A model generated the notes under the pieces. The model worked only from the letters and a program-made list of their open reading frames with translations. It did no database searches and had not been told where the DNA came from. From contig CALNYW010000005.1 of assembly GCA_942490985.1 (NCBI GenBank), positions 496,001 to 560,000 of the forward strand: a stretch of DNA of 64,000 nucleotides. The letters are read 5' to 3'. The DNA comes from Thiosocius sp942490985. Lineage in GTDB: Bacteria; Pseudomonadota; Gammaproteobacteria; Chromatiales; Chromatiaceae. This document shows positions 1-8,881 of this stretch, in pieces (positions within the stretch are counted from its first letter, which is position 1; every line of letters begins with the position of its first letter). The translations under genes and the position numbers were made by a program.

Positions 1-130
1 ATTCGAAAAATTGTGGCGGCGTTTTCAGCATGATGGGTTTGATCCACCACCGGAAGAGCGGCCGTCTCGGGCTCGGGAGGTTGCCAAGGACAGGCTAGGA
101 ATGCAATGCGGGAATACCCCGCGCGGCTGC

Positions 131-2245
131 TCAGGTCGTTATCTTCCGATAGATATCGGAAACCTTGAGCGGCAGCTGCGCAACGTCATCCAGTACGGTG
201 TAATTCGCTGCACCGTACATGTGCGGAAGATAGTCCTGCCCCTCGCGATCGATCGTGATGCAGTACGCATGAATCCCGTCCCGCCGCGCCTCGAACAGCG
301 CCTGCCGCGTGTCTTCGATACCGTACTCTCCGCGGTACTCCAGATCGTAGTCATCCGGTTTGCCGTCCGACAGCGTGACCAACAGCTTGGTCCGCGCCTC
401 GACCTGGTTGAGTTTGTGTGCGAGATGACGGATCGGCGCGCCCATCCGCGTGTAGTCCTTCGGCTCGATCCCACAGACCCTGCCGATTACCGTCTCGTCC
501 CACGGATCATCGAAGTCTTTCACCCGGAAGGCCTCGCAACGCTTGCGGGTCCAACCGGAAAAACCGTATATCGCATAACGATCACCGAGCGTATTCAACG
601 CCTCGGCAAGCAAGATCAGCGCCTCGCGCTCGGCATCGTTGATCCAGCCACGGGTGGAGCCCGACATGTCGACCATGAACATCACCGCGATATTGCGCTC
701 TTCCTTGTGCATCCGGGTGAACAGACGGTCGGTCATTTCCAGGCCCATGTGGACGTCGCCCCATGCCTCGACCAGCGCGTCGATGTCGATATCTTCCCCG
801 TCGGTCTGTCGGGTCAGCAGACGATCTTCGCCTCTCAGGATCTCGAACGTGCGTCGCAGCGAACGCGCGAAGCCCGCGTACTTACCCAGCGTCTGGTGAT
901 AAAAAGCCAGGTCGCTGGGTTCGACATCCATCTCGCGCAACACGCACCAGTCTTTCTTGTGGGCCTGCCGCGCAACGTCCCACTCGTTATACAGAAACGC
1001 ACCTTCCTCGTGATAGGCCCCGCCCCAGACGTCTTCCGGGTTCAGCGACTGCTCCTCGTAGAAGGTGGGGTCGTACTCACCCTCACCGGCCGGCGTCAGG
1101 TATTCAGGCGGAATCTCGCCGAGATCGAGCAAGATCGAGGTCAACTGCTCGCGTACAACGTCGGGTATCGGCAACGGCTGCTCGGCCAAGGTCACCTCGA
1201 CCTGCAGCGGCTGCTCAACGCTGTCTTCCTCCGAGGTATCCACGCCAAACGACTCCGGTGTCGGCTGTTCAACCCGGCTCTCGGCGATCTCTTCGGCGAT
1301 GACACGCAGACTCTCGCGCAGCTGTGCCTTGTCGCGGGCCAGGCGTCGCTCCCGCGCTGCCCAGGCGGCTTCAGGGTTCAAACGCCCCTGGTAGCAACGC
1401 CGTGGCGGATCGCTATCGTGCAGCCGTTGCAGCCATGCCAGACTGTCCTCCACCGAACTTCGGGCACTGCGCAACTCGCGTGCAGCCACATGCCAGGACT
1501 GCTCCAACGGCGGATCATCGAGGCGCTCGCTGAGTGCACACATACGCCGGTACAGCCCCGGCAATTCTCTTTCGATGAGCGCGTCGAGGCGCAGCGTTTC
1601 GAGAAACAGAAAGACCTCTTCGGCCCTCGACGGGTCCGCAAACCCGGCCAGTTGCTCGACCAGGTTGACGTTGAGCGTTCCATAGCGGGTCTGCGCCCAG
1701 AGATGCGTCACCATCGCCTTGAACAGCTGAAAGTTATCGGCCTGGTTATCGAGCCGAGCGACGATCTCCGGCAGATAGATCACCTCACCATCGGTCCAGG
1801 CGAATTCAGCCGGCTCGATCTTAAGCCTTCTGCCTTCCAGGCCCTGGACGAAAGGCAGCAGGATCGGTACGGCCTCCTCAAACAGGGATCCCGCCGCACG
1901 CTGATGCCCAACCGCGACAAAACCTTCGAGATCGCGAATAACCGCCATGGCGGCCTGCAGCCCCTGTCGGTCATAGCTGTCCATGGCATGGAGGCACCAG
2001 TTTGAAACCACGTCCGAGGTAACCTCGCTCAACGCCGCTCTGGCGCGGCTCGCGAACTGGAACGCAAGCTCGGTATTGATGGCGGCGGCCCGTCGTGTCC
2101 AATCCAGCACGAAGGCCTGGTGGTCGCGAGGCATCGCGGCCAATTCGGCCGACACCGCTTCGGTGTGAATGAACGTGAATTCGACCTCGAGCAAATCATC
2201 GAGCTGCGCAGTGATGGTTTGGACGTCGAGTGGGCTGTGGCTCAC
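131..2245 (-). CDS. cbbO: CbbO/NorD-type von Willebrand A protein
   Basis: Large cytosolic VWA-domain protein of the CbbO/NorD family, which works with a MoxR-type AAA+ ATPase (CbbQ/NorQ) to remodel and activate a metalloenzyme such as RuBisCO or nitric oxide reductase. The C-terminal VWA domain (about residues 526-704) keeps the MIDAS signature DMSGS and a later TLSDGKPDD metal loop. The N-terminal half carries the family's LLEVEFTF and HQAFVLDWTRR segments. The start is uncertain: I chose a GTG that places LDVQTITAQLDDLLEVEF near the N terminus, but the frame stays open to 2290. The partner ATPase lies on the same strand at 6454-7269, separated by three unrelated genes. No RuBisCO or Nor gene is in the window, so the client is inferred; NorD is the alternative name. 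Confidence 0.8.
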   Translation of the reverse strand: MSHSPLDVQTITAQLDDLLEVEFTFIHTEAVSAELAAMPRDHQAFVLDWTRRAAAINTELAFQFASRARAALSEVTSDVVSNWCLHAMDSYDRQGLQAAMAVIRDLEGFVAVGHQRAAGSLFEEAVPILLPFVQGLEGRRLKIEPAEFAWTDGEVIYLPEIVARLDNQADNFQLFKAMVTHLWAQTRYGTLNVNLVEQLAGFADPSRAEEVFLFLETLRLDALIERELPGLYRRMCALSERLDDPPLEQSWHVAARELRSARSSVEDSLAWLQRLHDSDPPRRCYQGRLNPEAAWAARERRLARDKAQLRESLRVIAEEIAESRVEQPTPESFGVDTSEEDSVEQPLQVEVTLAEQPLPIPDVVREQLTSILLDLGEIPPEYLTPAGEGEYDPTFYEEQSLNPEDVWGGAYHEEGAFLYNEWDVARQAHKKDWCVLREMDVEPSDLAFYHQTLGKYAGFARSLRRTFEILRGEDRLLTRQTDGEDIDIDALVEAWGDVHMGLEMTDRLFTRMHKEERNIAVMFMVDMSGSTRGWINDAEREALILLAEALNTLGDRYAIYGFSGWTRKRCEAFRVKDFDDPWDETVIGRVCGIEPKDYTRMGAPIRHLAHKLNQVEARTKLLVTLSDGKPDDYDLEYRGEYGIEDTRQALFEARRDGIHAYCITIDREGQDYLPHMYGAANYTVLDDVAQLPLKVSDIYRKITT

Positions 2246-2397
2246 GGGGTATCTCGTGTCGGGGCGGCGGCAATGCGACGAGGGTATCACCGCGTCGCAG
2301 GTCAGGACCCAGAAGCTATGTAGTCGTCAGCCGATGGTCAACCACGCACGCCTCGCAGGTAACAGGACCAACGGAGTTGCTAGTGGGCGGTGTAGCG

Positions 2398-4671
2398 TCA
2401 GGCGCGGCGATCGCTGGGGAAGGCTGTCACGTTGTCGAACGTGACGTGCGCCCGGTTGGCCTTTGCGTTGGGACGCCCCATCAGGAAGCCCTGCCCGCGC
2501 GTAAAGCCAGCCGCCCGGGCCGCATCGAGCAAACCGGCGTCTTCGATGCCTTCGGCGACGAGTTTGTGCCCGGACTCCAGGATCATCTGAGCAAGATGCG
2601 TGACCAGTTGGCGTTGCGCTTCATTACGCAATCCCTGCACGAGCGTGATGTCGAACTTAACGACATCCACCGGCATGCTCGCCAGGTACCTCACCGATGA
2701 ATAACCGCTGCCGAAATCGTCCAGTGCGATCTCGAATCCCTGTTGCCGCAGCAGATTGAGGTTGTCGTTCGCCAACCCGATCTGCGTGATCAACGCGGTC
2801 TCGGTGACTTCGATCATCACCCGATAGTCCTTGAGGAATGGTCGGAACTCTTCGAGCCAGGTACAGACGCCGCCGTGGATCAGCGTTGGGCCACTGAGGT
2901 TCAGCGATACCCCTGTACCCATTTGCACGACACCGTCTCGCAGATCCGCCAGTACCCGCCGCAACACCGCGCGATCCAGCTCGACCTCGAGCCGCCGGGC
3001 CTCGACAACGGGGAAGATGTTTGACGGTTCAATAATCTCGCCATCCTGCTCAATCCGCACCAACGCCTCGTAGTGGCAGATGTCGCCCGTTTTCAGATCA
3101 ACGATCGGCTGGTAATGCATTACCAAGCCGTTGCCATAGATCACTGCCTCGTAGACCGCCGTGTTGACCCAGCTCGAGAACAGCCCCTCAGAATCCCGCG
3201 CCAACTCCTCGGTAAACATCACCACATTGGCATGGCCTGGTCTTTTCGCCCGATACATCGCCACGTCGGCTTTCCACTGCAGCGTCTGGAGATCCTCGAG
3301 ATCATCAATCCTGGCGCTGGCAAGCCCGGCACTGATGCGAAGTGGTTCCCGGATACCCAATTTAGCGAAGTCGTAACCGACAATCTTTTCGCGGCATCGC
3401 TCGGCGATATGCAATGCCGACGTTTCATCGCAATCCATCAGGATCACGGCAAACTCATCGCCGCCGATTCTGAACAGCTCCTCATTCCGCCTGAGCACCG
3501 ACTTGATGCGGTCAGCGATCACCTTCAACGCCTGGTCGCCAACGGTGTGGCCGTAGGAGTCGTTGATCGCCTTGAAATGGTTGACATCGAACAACGCGAA
3601 ACAGACGCCGATATCATGCTCCCCCAGCAACTTCGGCAGGCCGCGCATGTATTCGTCGAAGGCACGCCGATTGTTGGTGCCGGACACGGCGTCATGGTGG
3701 GCCATGACCCAAAGCTCCTCGCTCTTCTCCTCGAGGGTCGAGTGCACGTCGGCCAAACGGCTTTGGTACTCGTTGAGGGACTCGCGAATCTTTTCGGTCT
3801 CGGCGACCGGCAGCACGCCCGCCAACTCGTCGAGCATCAGGCCGCCCGGGCTGGCCTTGAGCCGGTCGATATGGGCGGTGATCGCCCGCAGCGGTCGTAC
3901 AACCAGGAATACCAGGGCCGGGAACAGGGCCAGTGCAAACAGGCCCAGCATCACGCTGAGGTTCAAAATCGCGCCGGACAGCAAACCACTGACCGCCTCG
4001 TTCATTGGGTTGTCACGCAGCTCGAAGGTGACCTGCGACCGCAGTTCGTCCCAGGTCAGCGTCACGGCCCCGGCTCGGGTGAAATGGATTGAGTCTGGCT
4101 CGGCATAGCGGTAGGCATAACGTTCGCGCATCGCCGACATGAACCTGACCCGCAGCCCGACAAAGCCACGCGCGCCATCCAACTCTCCCGCGGTCAGTCG
4201 CGGCACACGGCGAAAAATCAGCAGCGTCGGTTCTGCGTTCGAGTAATCGACGTACAAAGGCGGTGGCGGTAGGCTGATCTGCACAGGTAGCGTAGACGCA
4301 TCGAACCGCCCCAGCGCCCGACCGCCCTGGTCGTAGACCTCGGCATCGGACACGTAGTCCGGCAGGAAACCTGCTTCCAACATCCGCCGGCTGCGCCAGT
4401 AGGCGTAGTACTGGGGCGCCCGCAGCTGCTGATCGACCTCTTCCCACTCGGCAAAACGATCGGCGACGTCACCGGCATCATCGACCAACTGCGTCATCAC
4501 CAATTTCACCTCATCGAGCGCCGCGGCCTGACCGCTGGTCTCCATGTCCGCGCGAACGCGCTGAAATTCGCTGTAGGTGTAGATGCCGTAGCCGACAAAG
4601 GAGATGGCAACGAACGCCACCATCAGCATCGCGTACGAACCGATCGACAGACCGCGTCGATTAATCCGCAT
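2398..4671 (-). CDS. Membrane GGDEF-EAL cyclic-di-GMP protein
   Basis: Bifunctional c-di-GMP signalling protein of 757 residues. A first transmembrane segment lies at about residues 10-32, followed by a periplasmic CHASE4-like sensor region. A second membrane segment lies near residues 235-260 and a HAMP-like linker follows. The GGDEF domain has the intact motif GGDEF at about 404-408 preceded by RI, and the EAL domain has YEALVRIE at about 534-541 plus DDFGSGYSS further on. Both active sites look complete, so it could make or degrade c-di-GMP; the net activity cannot be read from sequence. I preferred the ATG at 4671, giving MRINRRG, over an upstream start because it puts a positively charged N terminus just before the membrane segment. 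It lies between a hydrolase gene and cbbO on one strand. Confidence 0.9.
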   Translation of the reverse strand: MRINRRGLSIGSYAMLMVAFVAISFVGYGIYTYSEFQRVRADMETSGQAAALDEVKLVMTQLVDDAGDVADRFAEWEEVDQQLRAPQYYAYWRSRRMLEAGFLPDYVSDAEVYDQGGRALGRFDASTLPVQISLPPPPLYVDYSNAEPTLLIFRRVPRLTAGELDGARGFVGLRVRFMSAMRERYAYRYAEPDSIHFTRAGAVTLTWDELRSQVTFELRDNPMNEAVSGLLSGAILNLSVMLGLFALALFPALVFLVVRPLRAITAHIDRLKASPGGLMLDELAGVLPVAETEKIRESLNEYQSRLADVHSTLEEKSEELWVMAHHDAVSGTNNRRAFDEYMRGLPKLLGEHDIGVCFALFDVNHFKAINDSYGHTVGDQALKVIADRIKSVLRRNEELFRIGGDEFAVILMDCDETSALHIAERCREKIVGYDFAKLGIREPLRISAGLASARIDDLEDLQTLQWKADVAMYRAKRPGHANVVMFTEELARDSEGLFSSWVNTAVYEAVIYGNGLVMHYQPIVDLKTGDICHYEALVRIEQDGEIIEPSNIFPVVEARRLEVELDRAVLRRVLADLRDGVVQMGTGVSLNLSGPTLIHGGVCTWLEEFRPFLKDYRVMIEVTETALITQIGLANDNLNLLRQQGFEIALDDFGSGYSSVRYLASMPVDVVKFDITLVQGLRNEAQRQLVTHLAQMILESGHKLVAEGIEDAGLLDAARAAGFTRGQGFLMGRPNAKANRAHVTFDNVTAFPSDRRA

Positions 4672-4733
4672 AAGCCACCCGTGCGCAGGTAGAGCCCAGG
4701 CCCGCGGCAATCCTCGACGCTCTTGACCGGGGG

Positions 4734-5603
4734 CTAGCCACGCGCATCACCCTCGATCACCGCCACCACCTCGTCGAACAGATCAAACTCATAGGCGACA
4801 TCGAAGAAATGGTTGGCGCCCGGCACGAACTGCACCGCCGCACCACTCTCACGCAGATCGTCGAGCCATTGTCGGTCGAGACGCTCGTCATCACCGCCAG
4901 CAATCACCGTAACCGGTGCGCCAACCCGGGGCAGTGCAGTCCGCAGCCGATCGCCATCCCACGCCAGGTAAGAAAGCAGATGGGCGGGGGTAGTCACATA
5001 CTCCCGACAATAGCTCAGCTGGAATGGACCGACCTCGCCGGGCCCGTCGTGGCTGCGCAGCGCCGCCGCGGCGCGGGCGCGTTGGCCCGGCGCATCGCCA
5101 GCATCACCGGACTCGTTAAAATAGCTGAGGCTGATCAGCACCGCGCTTTCTACCTTCAGGTCCGCGCGTGAAGACAACAAGGCCACGAGTTGGACGCCGC
5201 CGGTACTGTGTCCGATGACGATCGGTGCTTTGCCCGTCCGATTACCGAGCCAGCCCAGCCAACGGACCAGCTCGTTGACGTCGTGTTCGATTGAATGGGT
5301 ATGGATCGCTTCGCAGGCCATGCTCTGCGATCGCCGGTTGATGCCCAACGTCAGGGTCGGTGTGAGGACGCTGTAACCCTCGTCCGCCAGTGCCGTTGCC
5401 AGCCGGCGAACTGTCGGAAATTCGCGGGTCTGCAGAAAACCATGGAGGATCAGCACAGCGGCCTTATCGGCCGCGCCGGGCCAGTAATCGGCCTCGGCGA
5501 GGAGGCCCGGCTTAACTTCGAGCTGCATTCGGGCGCTGCCGGGTTGCGCGGCGGCGCCCCAGAGCACCAATAGCAGCGCCAAAAGCAGCCGCTTTACAGC
5601 CAT
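4734..5603 (-). CDS. Secreted alpha/beta-hydrolase
   Basis: Alpha/beta-hydrolase-fold protein of 289 residues with a Sec signal peptide (hydrophobic core LLLALLLVLWGAAA). The nucleophile elbow GHSTGG lies at 131-136 with Ser133. The oxyanion-hole region is LHGFLQ near residue 54, and the likely catalytic His sits in GANHFFD near residue 265. It probably acts in the periplasm as an esterase, lipase or thioesterase; the substrate cannot be told. A strong ribosome binding site (GGGGGAG) precedes the ATG. It follows the pilin-like gene and precedes the GGDEF-EAL gene by about 60 bases, so co-transcription with that gene is likely. Confidence 0.8.
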   Translation of the reverse strand: MAVKRLLLALLLVLWGAAAQPGSARMQLEVKPGLLAEADYWPGAADKAAVLILHGFLQTREFPTVRRLATALADEGYSVLTPTLTLGINRRSQSMACEAIHTHSIEHDVNELVRWLGWLGNRTGKAPIVIGHSTGGVQLVALLSSRADLKVESAVLISLSYFNESGDAGDAPGQRARAAAALRSHDGPGEVGPFQLSYCREYVTTPAHLLSYLAWDGDRLRTALPRVGAPVTVIAGGDDERLDRQWLDDLRESGAAVQFVPGANHFFDVAYEFDLFDEVVAVIEGDARG

Positions 5604-5869
5604 CTTCTCCCCCGGAGAATTAAGTTTATTTGCTAACCGACTAAAATATAGCGCAAATCATGACGAAAGACACAAATTTGACGAAGGTGACTTGACAGGC
5701 ATACGAATCGACCGTACGCCACCCACCGTGAATACCGATGATGAGGAGTAATTTGCCTTGCAGTAATGGGTAGGTAAGCGGGTATCAGCTGGAGGGCTAA
5801 TTATCGCCAGGAATGACAACGATAGCGGTGATCAGAAATGATTTGACCCGTGTTTAACGGCCTGCAAAC

Positions 5870-6334
5870 TCAGTTTGGCGACGCGTTGTCACCTAGGAGC
5901 GCGCCCCCCGCCAGGTCGTCAGTGTAACCGTCTCTACTACCATCTGGCCCGGTACTAAAAAGTACGAAGCTCTGGGGGTTGCTAGCGGAGTTATGCCGGT
6001 CGTAAAGGTAAATGTTGCCCCAAGGGTCGAGCCATGGCGGCTCACCGCCCGGACCGTTGGCTGCGGTAGGCACATCAAAGGCGATCGCACCGTCGTTACC
6101 CATGAACACCCCTCGGAGCGCGGTACCACCATCGATCGCGCCCAGATCGTTGTCCAACGCTAGGTCGTCGAGGATCAGCTCCATCTGTCGCATGTCCTGC
6201 AACGCCGCGCCGTAACGCGACTCCACAATGTAGCCCTGGTACGCGGGGATCGCGATCGCGGCGATGATCGCGAGAATCGCGACCGCGATCATGATCTCTA
6301 TCAGCGTGAAGCCGGCTTGGCGTTGACGAAGCAT
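5870..6334 (-). CDS. Type IV pilin / GspG-like major pseudopilin
   Basis: Prepilin of 154 residues with a class III signal. A short basic leader, MLRQRQAG, ends in the G|FTLIE cleavage site, followed by the hydrophobic helix IMIAVAILAIIAAIAIPAYQGY. The C-terminal half contains PPWLDPWGNIYLYD and a DGSRDGYTDD stretch, recalling the Ca-binding C-terminal loop of type II secretion major pseudopilins (GspG), although similar proteins occur as isolated pilins. The chosen ATG, preceded by GGAG, gives the correct short leader; an upstream in-frame extension of 68 codons is not credible. No other pilus or T2SS gene is nearby, so it is an orphan subunit. It sits between cbbQ and a hydrolase on one strand. 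Confidence 0.85.
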   Translation of the reverse strand: MLRQRQAGFTLIEIMIAVAILAIIAAIAIPAYQGYIVESRYGAALQDMRQMELILDDLALDNDLGAIDGGTALRGVFMGNDGAIAFDVPTAANGPGGEPPWLDPWGNIYLYDRHNSASNPQSFVLFSTGPDGSRDGYTDDLAGGALLGDNASPN

Positions 6335-6453
6335 TATGCGGTCTCCGATCGGTTGTCCTGACGACGCAATCAGGCTAACGGCGCGATGCCCTTCAAGTTT
6401 AGCCCAGCCGGGCGGCCCGTCCGCAGTCGTCTCGCGGCGTTGCGACGCCCGCC

Positions 6454-7269
6454 TCAGAACAGCGACGACGACAGCTCGTTGACCGCGACCAACATATCGC
6501 GGTCGTCGGTGAGCGCCTGGGCGACGGATGCGCGACACGCGACGACGGGATCGACGCCGGCTTTAATCAGCTTGGCGGCATGCACCAGCAGGCGCGTGGA
6601 CGCCCCCTCGTCGAGCCCCTGCCCTTTCAGATTGCGGGTCATATGGGCGAATTTCACCAGTCGACCGGCGAGTTCGTGATCGACGCCCGATTCGCGCTCG
6701 ATGATCAGCCGCTCGAGCTCGATGCCCGGATAGTCAAACTCCAGCGCGACAAAACGTTGCCGCGTCGACTGCTTCAGGTCTTTCAGCACCGACTGATAGC
6801 CGGGGTTGTAAGACATCGCCAGGCAGAACCCCGGCGCCGCCTCGACCAGTTCGCCGACTTTCTCCATCGGCAAGACCCGTCGGTCGTCTGCAAGTGGGTG
6901 AATCACGACGGTGGTGTCTTTGCGCGCCTCGACCACTTCGTCGAGGTAGCAGATGGCGCCGGCGCGCACCGCACGCGCGAGCGGCCCATCGACCCAGGTG
7001 GTCTCGCCGCCCTTGACCAAAAAACGCCCGACCAGATCGGACGCGGTCAGATCATCGTGGCAGGAGACCGTAATCAGCGGCCGCTTGAGGCGCCACGCCA
7101 TATGCTCCATGAAGCGGGTCTTGCCGCAACCCGTCGGACCCTTCAAAAGCACTGGCAAATCATTGGCATAGGCCGCTTCAAAGATTGCGATTTCGTCGCC
7201 AACCAGCTGGTAGAACGGCTCGTCGGTGATAAAATTTTCCTCGGGAACCAGAATCTTGGCGTCGGTCAA
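6454..7269 (-). CDS. cbbQ: CbbQ/NorQ-type MoxR AAA+ ATPase
   Basis: AAA+ ATPase of 271 residues in the CbbQ/NirQ/NorQ/GpvN group. Walker A is GPTGCGKT (about residues 43-50) and Walker B is ICYLDEV, followed by the sensor region AMSYNPGY. The length is typical of CbbQ/NorQ. With the VWA partner (131-2245) it would form a hexameric ATPase that removes inhibitors from RuBisCO or inserts metal into nitric oxide reductase. The CbbQ assignment is favoured here because the organism looks autotrophic, but NorQ cannot be ruled out from sequence alone. It is transcribed divergently from the qmo operon across a 328-base spacer. Confidence 0.85.
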   Translation of the reverse strand: MTDAKILVPEENFITDEPFYQLVGDEIAIFEAAYANDLPVLLKGPTGCGKTRFMEHMAWRLKRPLITVSCHDDLTASDLVGRFLVKGGETTWVDGPLARAVRAGAICYLDEVVEARKDTTVVIHPLADDRRVLPMEKVGELVEAAPGFCLAMSYNPGYQSVLKDLKQSTRQRFVALEFDYPGIELERLIIERESGVDHELAGRLVKFAHMTRNLKGQGLDEGASTRLLVHAAKLIKAGVDPVVACRASVAQALTDDRDMLVAVNELSSSLF

Positions 7270-7597
7270 CGGCGTGCTCTCTGTGTCGTGGTCGCGGACA
7301 AAACGGCGTTGAGGCTAACGAGGCACAATAGGTCAGGCAACCCCATTCGACCCAGGGTCGCAGGCACTGGACAGGGTTCACGCTATTTATTAGTGCATCG
7401 GAAATTTCGATTGTTGGCGGATAGCGATGGACTGCCAACCAGAGTATCTTAACCGATCCCTGATTTGCGGCCCGGGTGGCACTGCCCGCGGGTCGTCCAG
7501 ACCAACACATCGGGCCCATTTGAGCCCGCCTGCGCGCGCAAACCGCGGGCTGTACGCAGGAAGAAGACACATCACTATCCGCGACGGAGGACTATCC
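7270..7597. promoter_or_regulatory. Divergent cbbQ / qmoA intergenic region
   Basis: 328 bases between divergent starts, so both promoters must lie here. The only structure I see is an inverted repeat, GTTGGC at 7413-7418 and GCCAAC at 7434-7439, separated by 15 bases, which could be an operator. A clear ribosome binding site, GGAGG at 7586-7590, precedes qmoA. No convincing -10/-35 pair was found. Confidence 0.4.
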
Positions 7598-8878
7598 ATG
7601 ACGGAAGTCGTAGCCACCAACGAGACCATTCTCGTCGTCGGTGGCGGCATCAGCGGCATGACTGCCGCACTCGAAGCCGCCGAGACCGGGAAACAGGTCG
7701 TGCTGGTCGAAAAGCGCCCCTACCTCGGAGGCCGCGTAAGCCAGCTGTACAAGTATTTCCCCAAGCTGTGCCATCCGACCTGTGGTCTGGAAATCAACCA
7801 GCGCCGCACCAAGATGAACCCCAACCTGACCATTCTGACGATGGCCGAGGTCACCGGGATTGAAGGGGAAGCTGGCGCCTACACGGCTACCGTCAAGCTC
7901 GCACCGCGGTACGTCAATGAAAACTGCACCGGCTGCGGCGACTGCGCCAAGGTCGTCGAGGCGGAGTTCGATGACGAATACAACTACGGCATGAGCAAGC
8001 GCAAAGGCGCTTACCTGCCGCATGTCATGGCACACCCGATGCAATACGTCATCGACCCTCGCATCATCGGCACCGACGATGCGCAGAAGGCCAAGGACGC
8101 CTGCAAGTACGACGCAATCGACCTCGACATGGAAGAGCGCCAGATCAAGTTCCCGGCCGGCGCCGTGATCTGGGCAACCGGCTGGCAACCGTATGACGCC
8201 GCCAAGATCCAGCCCTACGGTTACGACCGTTTCGACAACGTGATCACCAATGTCGAATTCGAGCGCATGGCCGACCCCAAAGGCCCGACTGGCGGCAAGA
8301 TCGTGCGGCCAGGCGATGGCAAAGAGGCCAAGAACGTGGCCTTCATACAGTGTGCCGGCTCGCGTGATCGCAACCACCTGTATCACTGCTCACGGATCTG
8401 CTGCATGGCTTCGTTGAAGCAGACGCACTACGTCGTGGATGCCTACGACGATGCCCAGGTGACGATCTACTACATCGACATCCGCGCCATCGACCGTTTC
8501 GAGGACTTCTACCAAACGGTCAAGGACATGGACAACGTGACGTTTACCAAGTCCAAGGTCGCCAACGTGATCGCCGACAAGGACGGCAACCCGATCTGCA
8601 ACGGCGTCGACACCGAGGGTTACCATCGTTATGCAAACACCCACGATCTCGTGGTGTTGGCTACCGGCATGGAGCCGTCAGTCGCGAAAAGCGATTTCCC
8701 CGTCGACATCGTGATCAACCGTGAGGGCTTCATCGAGCCCGATGCCGCCAATGGCGGCGTGTTCGCAGCAGGTTCGGCGTCCGATGCACTGGACGTGAAC
8801 CGCGCAGTTCAGCATGCAACCGGTGCCGCCCTGAAGGCCATTCAGGTCGTCAATCGCGTTGCAGCAGCGGAGGCATAA
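7598..8878 (+). CDS. qmoA: QmoA, HdrA-like flavoprotein
   Basis: Flavin-containing HdrA-like subunit A (426 residues) of the quinone-interacting oxidoreductase that exchanges electrons with APS reductase. An N-terminal FAD dinucleotide-binding motif, ILVVGGGISGMTAALEAAE, is followed by EKRPYLGGRV. The HdrA-type cysteine motif CHPTCGLEI and a short NCTGCGDC cluster site follow, and a later CAGSRD...HCSRICCMAS region is typical of HdrA/QmoA. The start is set by GGAGG seven bases before the ATG; the frame is open further upstream but without a plausible signal. First gene of a four-gene operon; the next gene starts three bases after its stop. In sulfur oxidisers Qmo is thought to accept electrons from AprBA. 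Confidence 0.93.
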   Translation: MTEVVATNETILVVGGGISGMTAALEAAETGKQVVLVEKRPYLGGRVSQLYKYFPKLCHPTCGLEINQRRTKMNPNLTILTMAEVTGIEGEAGAYTATVKLAPRYVNENCTGCGDCAKVVEAEFDDEYNYGMSKRKGAYLPHVMAHPMQYVIDPRIIGTDDAQKAKDACKYDAIDLDMEERQIKFPAGAVIWATGWQPYDAAKIQPYGYDRFDNVITNVEFERMADPKGPTGGKIVRPGDGKEAKNVAFIQCAGSRDRNHLYHCSRICCMASLKQTHYVVDAYDDAQVTIYYIDIRAIDRFEDFYQTVKDMDNVTFTKSKVANVIADKDGNPICNGVDTEGYHRYANTHDLVVLATGMEPSVAKSDFPVDIVINREGFIEPDAANGGVFAAGSASDALDVNRAVQHATGAALKAIQVVNRVAAAEA

Positions 8879-8881
8879 ACA

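Noticed and set aside
108..122. GCGGG/CCCGC hairpin after the cbbO-like gene
   Set aside because: Only five base pairs and no T-tract on the minus strand; too weak to call a terminator.
11..2005. 664-codon open frame on the plus strand antisense to the cbbO-like gene
   Set aside because: Translation is Arg/Leu/Val-rich without motifs, and the opposite strand carries a clear VWA protein with MIDAS residues.
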